DNA of 31,932 nucleotides from Promethearchaeota archaeon (GCA_016839655.1 JAEOTW010000096.1:1-31932); one strand, 5' to 3'. Shown: positions 7,714-15,582, counted from the stretch's first letter. Notes: generated by a model from the sequence alone, not told the origin. Numbers and translations are program-made.

Positions 7714-10700
7714 GTGGATACTTTTATGGCAAATATGAGTAAAGCAATGGAATCATACTTTAATTCAATTCAAAAGCAAGTTGATGAATGCTATTCAATT
7801 GCAGAATGTGCACGTGAAAAAGGGCTTGATCCTGAATTAGAAGTAGAATCTCCTCAAGCAAAAGATTTAGCGGGAAGAGTTGAAAAACTTGTAGGTCCTA
7901 AAGGCGTTGCAGATGTAATAAGAACATTGAAAAGGAAAGGTTTGACAGAAGATGAACTTGTTTTTAAGGTGGTTGCTGATATTTTAGAAAATAAAATTGG
8001 GAATTTTGACTCCTTAGAAGCCCGAGTTGATAGAGCAATAAGAATAGGATTAGCCATAAAAACTATGGGAGTTGTGAGTGCTCCTCTTGAAGGTATTTCT
8101 AAGATTTTAATTCGAACAGATACTTTTGGTAGAAAATATTTATCTCTATATTTTGCGGGACCAATTAGAGCCGCTGGAGGAACAACAGCAGCGCTATGCG
8201 TATTAATTGCAGATTATGTTAGAAGAAAGTCAAATATTCCTAAATATGAAGCGACTGAAGCAGAAATCGGTAGATATGTAGAAGAAGTAAAATTGTATGA
8301 TAGAAATGTTCATCTCCAATATCCATCATCCAATAAAGAAATAAGGTATGCCGTGAGTCATTTACCTATAGAAATAAATGGAGATTCGACAGAAGATGAA
8401 GAGGTATCTGCATTTAGAGATCTACCTCGGATTGAAACAAATCATATAAGAGGTGGTGCCTGCCTTGTGTTAAATGATGGGATTCTTCTTAAAGCCCCAA
8501 AATTATTAAAAATTGCCAAGGCTATGAATTTAGAAGGGTGGAATTGGCTTGCTGAATTGAAAAAAATAGCTCAAACACAAGAAAAGACAGAAAAAGAAAA
8601 AATAGAAGATTTGAAAAGAGAAATTAAAATACCTCCAAATTCCAAATATGTGGCGGATATAATTGCTGGACGCCCAGTTTTCAGCCATCCTTCTGTTATT
8701 GGAGGGCATAGAATAAGATATGGTAGATCAAGAAATACTGGATTAGCTGCGGGAGGAATTCATCCTGCTTCAATGGTTATTTTAGATGAATTTGTAGCAA
8801 TTGGAACACAATTAAGAATTGAACGTCCCGGAAAAAGCACAAGTGTATGCCCTGTGGACAGTATTGAGCCTCCTATTGTGAAATTAAGGAATGGTGATGT
8901 GATAAAAGTTACAAATTCAGTAAAGGCTAAACAGATTTTTTCAAATATTAAAAAAGTATTATTTTTGGGGGATCTATTATTTGGGTATGGTGAGTTTACT
9001 GAAAATAACCATATATTAGTACCATCTGGTTATGTCGAAGAATGGTGGGCATTAGAGTTAGAAAAAGCTATTAAAAATGTAGAAACGGTAGATAAAACAA
9101 TCAAATCTTTTATTGAAAATCCTTTAGAAAATATACCGACCGAACTAGAGGCAATAAATATTTCAAGAGACTATGAGATTCCCTTACACCCCAGTTATTT
9201 AGATTTTTGGGGTAATTTGTCATTAGATGAATTGAAATTACTAAGAAATGCACTTATTAAGAATTTTTCTGAATCAAGACAAAGAATTATCTTAGACTAT
9301 GAGAAACCAATAAAAAGGATATTAGAAAAAGCGTTTATTCCTCATAAAATAAAGGATAACAAAATATTTCTTAGTTTAAAAAGGAGTCTTATATATAAAA
9401 AGATATTTGGTTTAGAAGGAAAGAAAACGGTTGAAATTGATCAAGATGATGATGTATTCACATACTTTTTTAAACTCTCTGCAGTTAAAATTAAAAATAA
9501 GGCTCCATACTTTATGGGGTCTCGAATGGGTAGACCAGAAAAGTCAGAAAGAAAAAGTATGAAAGGAATTCATTCTTTATTTCCATTAAGTAGTGTAGTT
9601 GGTAATTCACGATTATTTGGAAAAGCTATGGGATTTAGTACGCGAAAAAATAGTATAAATGATCTAAATCCTAAAAAGAAGTCCTCATTTGATTTTGGTA
9701 ACAAAAACAATGTTGTAGAAACTGGTAAGGTTCAAATTGAAGTATGCCGGAAAAAATGTATGAATTGTGGAAGTTCAAGTATTTTTAATATTTGCCATAA
9801 ATGTGGTGGTCATACAGAATTACAGAAAATCTGTACACGATGTAAGACTCTTTATCCTACTTTTGAAGAAACATGTCCAAAATGTCAAGAGTCTTTAAAA
9901 AGCTCAAGTGAAGCAAAATTTAATATAAAAAAGTATGTAAATTCTGTTTTAAAATCATTAGACATGATATTTCCTCAAAAATTTAAAGGCATTATAGGGT
10001 TAACTAATGAATTTAAAGTTCCTGAACCCATTGAAAAAGGACTATTGAGAGCAAAAAATGATGTTCTTGTATATAAAACTGCTGAGATAAGATATGATGC
10101 CACAGATATACCATTATCTCATTTTAAACCAAAAGAAATTGATACTCCTATTGAGATGTTAAGAGAGATGGGGTATGAAAAAGATATTTATGAAAAGCCA
10201 TTAATTGACGAAAATCAAATCTTGGAGTTGAAAGTTCAAGATATAATAATATCTGATGATTGTGCTAATTACTTTATAAAAGTCGCTAATTTCTTAGATG
10301 ATGAATTAGAATTATTTTATAATGATAGACGTTTTTATGATGTATCCACTAGAAATGATCTTTTAGGGCATTTAGCAGTAGGATTAGCTCCTCACACTAG
10401 TGCTGGAATAATAGGTCGAATAATAGGATTTACACCTGCGAGAGCAATATATGCTCATCCTTTTTGGCATGCTGCAAAAAGACGTAATTGTGATGGGGAC
10501 GAGGATGGTGTCATGCTACTCTTAGATCCATTATTAAACTTTTCAAGACATTATCTTCCCAGTAAAATTGGTGGAAGAATGGACGCTACGTTAGTTATCG
10601 GTACAAAAATAGATCCTAATGAAATTGATGTCGAATCTCATAATTTAGACACATTAAATCGATACCCTCTTGAGTTTTATGAAGCAACAGAACAATATAG

Positions 10701-11247
10701 TTCTCCATCAGAAATTGAATCTTTGATGCAATTAGTTAAAAGTCGTTTAGGAACGCCTGAACAATACGAAAACATTGGTTTTAATATACCTACTTCAGAT
10801 ATTAACGAAGGTCCAAAAACAACAGCTTATAAATTATATGAGTCTATGGATGATAAAATTGAAGCTCAACTTCACTTAGCAGAAATTATCAATGCTGTTG
10901 ATGCAAAAAAAGTAGCAGAGAAGATTTTAACAACCCATTTCAATCCTGATATTCTAGGTAATTTAAGGAAATTTGCAATTCAAGGCTTTCGATGTGTTAA
11001 ATGTAACGAAAAATTCAGGCGTCCACCCCTTACCAATAGTGGAAAATGTCCTAAATGTGGCAATCGAATTATTTTAACAGTAAATCGAGGAGGTATTGAA
11101 AAATACATACCTCGTGCATTAAAATTATGCACAGATTTTAACTTAGATAATTATACAAAACAAAGAATGGAATTGATTGAGGAGTATGTAGAGAGTTTAA
11201 CAAATAATCCAAAAATTAGACAGCATAAGTTAGCTGACTTTTTTTAA
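7714..11247 (+). CDS. polC: DNA polymerase D large subunit DP2
   Basis: The catalytic subunit of PolD, built around double-psi beta-barrels like those of RNA polymerase. The 1177-residue product is full length and free of inteins. The active-site motif NCDGDEDG is at about 925-932, in RRNCDGDEDGVMLLLDPL. One zinc-binding cluster (CMNCGSSS ... CHKCGG ... CTRC ... CPKC) lies at about 682-725, and a second (CVKCNEKF ... CPKCGN) at about 1093-1115. The extreme C-terminus, QHKLADFF (1170-1177), is a textbook PCNA-interacting peptide. The listed start is GTG; the ATG at 7726 is a strong alternative because AGGTGG lies about nine bases before it. The last 32 bases overlap the convergent M28 peptidase gene. 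Confidence 0.97.
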   Translation: MDTFMANMSKAMESYFNSIQKQVDECYSIAECAREKGLDPELEVESPQAKDLAGRVEKLVGPKGVADVIRTLKRKGLTEDELVFKVVADILENKIGNFDSLEARVDRAIRIGLAIKTMGVVSAPLEGISKILIRTDTFGRKYLSLYFAGPIRAAGGTTAALCVLIADYVRRKSNIPKYEATEAEIGRYVEEVKLYDRNVHLQYPSSNKEIRYAVSHLPIEINGDSTEDEEVSAFRDLPRIETNHIRGGACLVLNDGILLKAPKLLKIAKAMNLEGWNWLAELKKIAQTQEKTEKEKIEDLKREIKIPPNSKYVADIIAGRPVFSHPSVIGGHRIRYGRSRNTGLAAGGIHPASMVILDEFVAIGTQLRIERPGKSTSVCPVDSIEPPIVKLRNGDVIKVTNSVKAKQIFSNIKKVLFLGDLLFGYGEFTENNHILVPSGYVEEWWALELEKAIKNVETVDKTIKSFIENPLENIPTELEAINISRDYEIPLHPSYLDFWGNLSLDELKLLRNALIKNFSESRQRIILDYEKPIKRILEKAFIPHKIKDNKIFLSLKRSLIYKKIFGLEGKKTVEIDQDDDVFTYFFKLSAVKIKNKAPYFMGSRMGRPEKSERKSMKGIHSLFPLSSVVGNSRLFGKAMGFSTRKNSINDLNPKKKSSFDFGNKNNVVETGKVQIEVCRKKCMNCGSSSIFNICHKCGGHTELQKICTRCKTLYPTFEETCPKCQESLKSSSEAKFNIKKYVNSVLKSLDMIFPQKFKGIIGLTNEFKVPEPIEKGLLRAKNDVLVYKTAEIRYDATDIPLSHFKPKEIDTPIEMLREMGYEKDIYEKPLIDENQILELKVQDIIISDDCANYFIKVANFLDDELELFYNDRRFYDVSTRNDLLGHLAVGLAPHTSAGIIGRIIGFTPARAIYAHPFWHAAKRRNCDGDEDGVMLLLDPLLNFSRHYLPSKIGGRMDATLVIGTKIDPNEIDVESHNLDTLNRYPLEFYEATEQYSSPSEIESLMQLVKSRLGTPEQYENIGFNIPTSDINEGPKTTAYKLYESMDDKIEAQLHLAEIINAVDAKKVAEKILTTHFNPDILGNLRKFAIQGFRCVKCNEKFRRPPLTNSGKCPKCGNRIILTVNRGGIEKYIPRALKLCTDFNLDNYTKQRMELIEEYVESLTNNPKIRQHKLADFF

Positions 11248-12448
11248 CTCCCTCTACCCTCATATCAATACTTCTTAACGCTTGATGGCATATATTTACG
11301 CAGCCATTTAGATTTTCTAAGGAACATTTATCAGGACTATCTTTCAAAGAATGAATGTATTTTGAATCCTTACTTGAATGAAAACAACTCACTTGGAATT
11401 TTGTTCTAGTTTTTCTTGCATATTTACGAAATGGTTTATAATCGCTCTTTGGCTTAACGATTTTGTTGTATACTTTTAAAGGTATGTTTAATTGTGTGGC
11501 TGTTGCAGCAAGTACATCATTTAAATTCTTGTTCATTTTTCGTCTAAATATAAACCCTGATTTATTTAATAGCCCTATGTAAGACCCTACCATATCAATA
11601 TTAATATTATATGAATTATCAAGATCATATATTTTTTTAAGGCTTTTAAAATGATGTTTACAAAATGCTATTGAGCCCTTTAAACCCCATTCTTCAGCTC
11701 CAGGCCATAAAACGAGGACATCTGTGTTTTCAAGAGGGTTATTTTTGAAAACCTTTGCTAATTCAATTGAAATTGCGACTCCGCTTGCGTTATCAATTGC
11801 TCCTGATGAAGGACGTTCTTTGAAGACCAAATACAGGATTGGTATTGAAATTAAAACTCCGCCGATTGATGAAAAAGAAATAAAAACAGTTAAAAGACTA
11901 GTTAGAGGAATTACTTGAAAAATATCAAGGAAGAAAATAGCTGCAAAGACTACAAAAACTATACCATAAAAAAATACTATTAACCTATAGATGAAGAAGA
12001 TTATGACTTGCAATCTATATGGTATATTGGCATTAATCGAATCATAATGAGCAGTTATAATCACTAACGAACGCTTTGGTCGTTTATTTTTCGCTTTAAT
12101 CAATGTGAAAATACTTTTAGATTCTTCTTTACTAATAAAACTAAGTTCTCTAAACTTTTCAAACGAATATTTTATGATCAAGAAAATAACTACAACTAAT
12201 ATCATTCGAAAAAGTAATAAATTAATTAGTATTAAAATGTAACTTGTCCTCATAAGGATCGTAAGTGGCCCCATCCAATTAAAATGTTCCACTTCGGGAT
12301 TGAGGTTATTTTTTATTAATTCGCTTTCTATATAATTTAAAGCTTCAGTTTCTCCTGTAGAAGAAGCTGTTCTATTAAATGCTAAAGCATGAATATGTTC
12401 CATAGTTTTTGGGTCATCATGTAATTGTATATTTGAAATAGGAATCAC
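11216..12448 (-). CDS. Membrane-embedded M28-family zinc metallopeptidase
   Basis: Predicted aminopeptidase-type M28 enzyme of 410 residues with two zinc ions. All ligands and the catalytic pair can be placed: H134 in ITAHYDS, D219 in SGAIDNASGVA, E252/E253 in WPGAEEWGLKGS, D285 in NINIDMVG and H366 in YIHSLKDSPD. Hydrophobic segments occur at about 64-94 (one long or two short helices), 146-175 and 180-208. The last two lie between the first and second zinc ligands, where most M28 enzymes have only a short loop. No signal peptide is visible, so which side of the membrane holds the active site is unclear. The final ten codons are antisense to the DP2 C-terminus. Substrate is unknown. Confidence 0.82.
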   Translation of the reverse strand: MIPISNIQLHDDPKTMEHIHALAFNRTASSTGETEALNYIESELIKNNLNPEVEHFNWMGPLTILMRTSYILILINLLLFRMILVVVIFLIIKYSFEKFRELSFISKEESKSIFTLIKAKNKRPKRSLVIITAHYDSINANIPYRLQVIIFFIYRLIVFFYGIVFVVFAAIFFLDIFQVIPLTSLLTVFISFSSIGGVLISIPILYLVFKERPSSGAIDNASGVAISIELAKVFKNNPLENTDVLVLWPGAEEWGLKGSIAFCKHHFKSLKKIYDLDNSYNINIDMVGSYIGLLNKSGFIFRRKMNKNLNDVLAATATQLNIPLKVYNKIVKPKSDYKPFRKYARKTRTKFQVSCFHSSKDSKYIHSLKDSPDKCSLENLNGCVNICHQALRSIDMRVEGVKKSQLTYAV

Positions 12449-12761
12449 TCTTTAATTTTATTAATTAATATTCTAATTCATTATTAAAGAGAATTGATAC
12501 ACATATAAATTCTCATATTATAGAAATTGAACTAATCAAAATATTAAGTTAGGTAACCTATATTAGAAAATTTAATACCTGTTATATACTTGAGGTTGTT
12601 TGAAAATAATAGTACATTGAAAAGGGGATTTATATTTTATTATCTACAGTGATTATAAGACTATTAATATTATAAATAATGTGCAGGAGGTGGGATTCGA
12701 ACCCACGAATTTAGGTCGAGGAAGTAATTCCTTCGAAGACCTATGTCACTAGAACCTCAGT

Positions 12762-12791
12762 TACGCCATAGACGTATTATTACGTACTATT
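12762..12791 (-). other. tRNA-Leu intron 2 (anticodon arm, 30 nt)
   Basis: Splicing between tRNA positions 30 and 31 is supported by a bulge-helix-bulge: exon CGCT pairs with intron GGCG (one G-U), flanked by three-base bulges AGA and TAA. Cutting each bulge after its second base gives exactly CTAGA-CTGAGGT-TCTAG. The intron interior folds through ATAG/CTAT and ACGT/ACGT. Its sequence matches intron 1 at 23 of 30 ungapped positions. Confidence 0.85.
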
Positions 12792-12810
12792 CTAGCGCCG
12801 TAGACCAGGC

Positions 12811-12840
12811 TTAGCCATAAACGTAGATTTACGTAGTATT
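12811..12840 (-). other. tRNA-Leu intron 1 (D loop, 30 nt)
   Basis: The insertion sits in the D loop. Ends chosen here restore TTGCCAAGCCTGG, as in other archaeal tRNA-Leu. Runs of A on both sides leave an uncertainty of one or two bases. A central helix GCC/GGC (or GCCA/TGGC with shifted ends) and the hairpin ACGTA-AATC-TACGT support a relaxed bulge-helix-bulge. The sequence is closely similar to intron 2 of the same gene. Confidence 0.8.
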
Positions 12841-13086
12841 TTGGCAACTCCTGCATTATGAAACTAGTTTTGTTCATATAATTTAGAGTTGATGAAAAAG
12901 ATAATGAATTTAATTTTTAAAATTTTATTCCTTTGAGATTTTTTTAATTAACTCAAAACTATATATTCTAATTCTATTGAATGTTTTCTTTTTCTATAAA
13001 TTTTTATAACAAACCTATTATATACAATAATATATTTCAGTTATTTGATAATGCATTTGCAAACCAAGTAAAAAGGTTTTAAATTT

Positions 13087-14100
13087 ATGTCAGTCGATCG
13101 AAAAAAACTTGAAGCGCTGCTTAAATGGTATAAGCAAGAAGTTGGAGAAAACTTAATTGCGACTCTTATTGTAAATAGAGAGGGTTTAGTAATGTCTGCA
13201 TTAAAAGGATCTGATGATGCAGAGGTAGAAGAAGATGTTATTGGAGGAGTTAGTGCATTAGTAGAACCTGTCTTGACTAGAATCACTGAAGAGTTTAGTT
13301 CTGGTTCTTTTGGAACAGGAACTTTTGATACAGAAGAGCAAAGATTCATCTTTTGTGAAGCTGGCCCTGAAGCAGTTTTTGTGACAGTATTGAAATCCGT
13401 AGCTATGGTAGATCCTGTTTTTCCATATGCTTATTTAGCTGCTGAAAAAATTGCCAGAATTTTTGATGGAAGATCAGTAAGCCCGGTAATACCTAAATTA
13501 ATTGCTGAGAGAGAGTCTCAAAATATCCAGAGAAAAGTAGATACCCTTCAAAAAATTAAAATAAAATCTGGAGAATATGCTTTTAAATTAATCCTTGGTG
13601 GTGAAGGTGGAGTCGGAAAGACTAGTATGGTTCACCGCTTTGTGGAAGATTCATTTCAAACAGATTATAAATCTACAATAGGTACATCAATAATGAAAAA
13701 AGAATGCGAATTTAAAGGATTAGAATCAAAAGTTCGTTTTGTTATCTGGGATTTAGCAGGACAGGCGCAATTTAAAAGAGTGAGACAAACTTACGTTGCA
13801 AATGCTGAAGCTGGTATTTTAGTTTATGATGTTACTCGTAATGAGACTCTTGAAAGTCTAGAAAATTGGTTTAAAGAGATCAAAAGCGTTTCACAAACAA
13901 TTTCAATGATACTAGTTGGAAATAAGATAGATCTTGAAAAGGATCGAGTTGTGTCCACAGAGCAAGGAGAAGAACTCGCAAGGAAATTAAATCTTTCATA
14001 TATTGAAACTTCGGCTAAAACAGGTGAAAATATAAATGATGCATTCAAAATGCTTGCCTTGCAAATGATTAAACGTTATGTTTTTACAGAAGAAGTATAA
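13087..14100 (+). CDS. Roadblock/LC7 domain fused to Ras/Rab-like small GTPase
   Basis: A 337-residue fusion. Residues about 5-130 form a roadblock/LC7-type domain (hydrophobic LIATLIVNREGLVMSA, GGVSALVEPVL, then an aliphatic block with KSVAMVDPVFPYAYLAAEKI). After a short linker (140-160), residues 165-335 are a complete eukaryote-like small GTPase. The motifs are G1 GGEGGVGKTS (171-180), switch I STIGT with T197, G3 WDLAGQ (D222, G225, Q226), G4 NKID (279-282) and G5 ETSAK (307-311). The catalytic Gln is kept, so GTP hydrolysis is expected. There is no C-terminal Cys, so lipid anchoring by prenylation is not expected. Roadblock domains in other systems scaffold or regulate small GTPases, so the fusion may be self-regulating. 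This architecture is characteristic of Asgard archaea. Cellular role unknown. Confidence 0.92.
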   Translation: MSVDRKKLEALLKWYKQEVGENLIATLIVNREGLVMSALKGSDDAEVEEDVIGGVSALVEPVLTRITEEFSSGSFGTGTFDTEEQRFIFCEAGPEAVFVTVLKSVAMVDPVFPYAYLAAEKIARIFDGRSVSPVIPKLIAERESQNIQRKVDTLQKIKIKSGEYAFKLILGGEGGVGKTSMVHRFVEDSFQTDYKSTIGTSIMKKECEFKGLESKVRFVIWDLAGQAQFKRVRQTYVANAEAGILVYDVTRNETLESLENWFKEIKSVSQTISMILVGNKIDLEKDRVVSTEQGEELARKLNLSYIETSAKTGENINDAFKMLALQMIKRYVFTEEV

Positions 14101-14104
14101 GTAG

Positions 14105-14194
14105 AGCCTCTGGGGGGAATTGAACCCCCGATCTTCAGATCTTTCATCAATGTTTAAATACGAATCTGACGCTATACCACTAAGCAACAGAGGC
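14105..14194 (-). tRNA. tRNA-Thr(CGT) with 18-nt intron
   Basis: On the minus strand: acceptor GCCTCTG/CAGAGGC, D arm GCTTAGTGGTATAGC, T arm GGGGG-TTCAATT-CCCCC, and discriminator T at 14105, which suits archaeal tRNA-Thr. The anticodon stem TCAGA/TCTGA encloses 25 bases. Removing 18 at the canonical 37/38 site leaves loop TTCGTAA with anticodon CGT. The mature length is 72 with the discriminator. CCA is not encoded. The gene lies five bases after the GTPase stop codon, on the opposite strand. Confidence 0.92.
14141..14158 (-). other. tRNA-Thr intron (position 37/38, 18 nt)
   Basis: Exon TTCG pairs with intron TGAA (one G-U), flanked by three-base bulges TAT and AGA on opposite strands. Cleavage after the second base of each gives a seven-base anticodon loop. 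The intron is unusually short, with little or no inner helix. It shows no similarity to the tRNA-Leu introns. Confidence 0.8.
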
Positions 14195-14262
14195 AAAGTA
14201 ATTCTTAATAATGCGAGTTTATTCAAAAAACATAATCGTATAAAAATTTTAAATTTTATCTT

Positions 14263-15288
14263 ATGAAAAATAATCCTCAGTTAGGAAAACTTGGCGAAAA
14301 AAAGTTAATAAACATTATAGAAGATTTGGTTTTAAAAAAAACTGGAAAACCACTTTTGAAAGATGATTCTTTCTTTTTTGATTTTAAAAATAAGAATTTG
14401 GATGGGATTCTTGTTTTAAATTCTGATATGCTTGTATCTACTACTGATGTGCCAGCGAAAATGAGTCCTTATCAAATAGGGCGAAAATCAATTATTATGA
14501 ATTTGAGTGATTTAATTGTTAAAGGAGTTAAACCCAGGGGTCTGCTTATATCTTTAGGTTTACCAAAAGAACTTGAAAAACTTGAATTTATCGACTTATT
14601 GAATGGGATTATAGATTGTAGTTTGACATATGATCTGAATTATATTGGAGGAGATATCAATGAAACAAAAGAACTTATTATTAATCCTACAGTTTTTGGA
14701 TTCAAGAACCCATTGGAAATAATCTTTAGAGAGGGAATAAAGGAGGGTGATATTTTAGTAGCAAACAACAAGTTTGGCTTAACAGGTGTAGGGTTTAATA
14801 TTCTCTTAAAAAAGAAGGGAAATCTCAATAATTTTCCTATGTTTAAAAGATCGATAATGAGTGTTTTAGAGCCGGTTATCTCTGAGAAGGAAGCATTCAT
14901 ATTAGCGGAAAAAAAATTCGCAACTGCTAGCATAGATTCATCAGATGGGCTCTACAAATCTTTAGAAGATCTAATGATCTCAAATCCAAATATTGGATTT
15001 GAAATAGAATTCAATAATAATTTATTTGATACTGAAACCGTAAATTATTCAAATGAATATAATGTTTCTTTAGAAGATTTAGTTTTTAATGGGGGAGAAG
15101 AATTTATCCATCTGTTTACAATTAATCCAGAAGACCTTAAAGAGGCCCAAAAGGAAATTCAATCTATTGGTGGGCATATCTCTATAATAGGCAAAACCGT
15201 TTCTAAGGAACATATTTCTATTACTAAAGAGGGTGAAAAAAAAGAAATAAATAATTACGGATTTGAGCATTTCATTAAAAGGGTTTAA
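14263..15288 (+). CDS. thiL: Thiamine-monophosphate kinase-like protein (ThiL)
   Basis: ThiL phosphorylates thiamine monophosphate with ATP to give the coenzyme thiamine diphosphate. The 341-residue protein has the AIR-synthase-like two-domain layout. It opens with LGKLGEKKLI and a diverged DDSFFFD in place of the usual GDDAA, then has STTDVPAKMSPYQIGRKSI and NLSDLIVKGVKPRGLLISLGLP. GGDINE and IDSSDGL carry the acidic residues that bind Mg and nucleotide in the family. Length is typical. It stands alone, with no other thiamine gene in view, between tRNA-Thr (opposite strand) and tRNA-Lys. The altered first motif leaves some doubt whether the substrate is TMP. Confidence 0.8.
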   Translation: MKNNPQLGKLGEKKLINIIEDLVLKKTGKPLLKDDSFFFDFKNKNLDGILVLNSDMLVSTTDVPAKMSPYQIGRKSIIMNLSDLIVKGVKPRGLLISLGLPKELEKLEFIDLLNGIIDCSLTYDLNYIGGDINETKELIINPTVFGFKNPLEIIFREGIKEGDILVANNKFGLTGVGFNILLKKKGNLNNFPMFKRSIMSVLEPVISEKEAFILAEKKFATASIDSSDGLYKSLEDLMISNPNIGFEIEFNNNLFDTETVNYSNEYNVSLEDLVFNGGEEFIHLFTINPEDLKEAQKEIQSIGGHISIIGKTVSKEHISITKEGEKKEINNYGFEHFIKRV

Positions 15289-15412
15289 ATCTTGATAGTT
15301 TTAAAGAGTTTAATGAAAATATGAAGGAAAGAAACTGAGTACAATAAAATTTTTATATTATTATAGATTTATACTAATACAAATCAAGCTTAAGCATTAA
15401 AAAAAACTTGAT

Positions 15413-15516
15413 GGGCTATTGGCGCAGGCAGGTAGCGCAGCAGGCTTTTAACCTGACATTTAAGGGAATGTCTCGCTTAAAAAGAAAGGTCAGGGGTTCA
15501 ATTCCCCTATAGCCCG
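15413..15516 (+). tRNA. tRNA-Lys(TTT) with an irregular internal insertion
   Basis: The acceptor stem is GGGCTAT/ATAGCCC, with discriminator G at 15516 as expected for archaeal Lys. The D arm is GCGC-AGGCAGGTA-GCGC and the T arm AGGGG-TTCAATT-CCCCT. Anticodon arm GCAGG-CTTTTAA-CCTGA gives anticodon TTT. About 30 extra bases lie between the 3' strand of the anticodon stem and the AGGTC variable loop. They contain a hairpin GACATT/AATGTC and a TTAAAAAG segment that could pair with the anticodon loop. They are probably an intron, but I could not fit a standard bulge-helix-bulge, so the exact ends are open. CCA is not encoded. Confidence 0.85.
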
Positions 15517-15558
15517 TACATTTTATAGACATACGATAGGCATCATTGATATAATTTT

Positions 15559-15582
15559 TTACCTTTCGTTATGAAAAGGTAA
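15559..15582. repeat. Perfect 8-bp inverted repeat downstream of tRNA-Lys
   Basis: TTACCTTT (15559-15566) and AAAGGTAA (15575-15582) form a perfect eight-base-pair stem with an eight-base loop, directly preceded by a T-run. It lies 43 bases beyond tRNA-Lys in an otherwise featureless spacer. It may be a transcript-end structure or a protein site; nothing in the sequence decides between them. Confidence 0.5.

Larger units (their letters stand above)
12682..12854 (-). tRNA. tRNA-Leu(GAG) with two introns
   Basis: Reading the minus strand, the acceptor stem GCAGGAG/CTCCTGC closes the gene, with discriminator A at 12682 and no encoded CCA. The T arm is GTGGG-TTCGAAT-CCCAC. Removing 30 bases from the D loop (12811-12840) and 30 from the anticodon arm (12762-12791) restores TTGCCAAGCCTGGTC, then GGC, anticodon stem CTAGA/TCTAG and loop CTGAGGT. 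That places anticodon GAG and gives the typical archaeal Leu D arm. A long variable arm fits a class II tRNA, but at about 42 bases it is longer than usual: stem TAGGTC/GACCTA encloses a second hairpin AGGAA/TTCCT. That inner hairpin could be a third small insertion, though I could not fit a splice motif to it. Confidence 0.9.

Noticed and set aside
7714..11247. Intein in DP2 (a common site in archaea)
   Set aside because: The protein is of normal length and the active-site motif is continuous, with no splicing-domain motifs.
12550..12560. Small dyad TAGGT-A-ACCTA upstream of the M28 gene
   Set aside because: Five-base arms alone in AT-rich DNA are likely by chance, and it is about 100 bases from the start codon with no promoter element tied to it.
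13041..13349. 102-codon ORF antisense to the roadblock-GTPase gene
   Set aside because: It lies mostly inside a clear conserved gene on the other strand, and its Ser/Pro-rich product has no family features.
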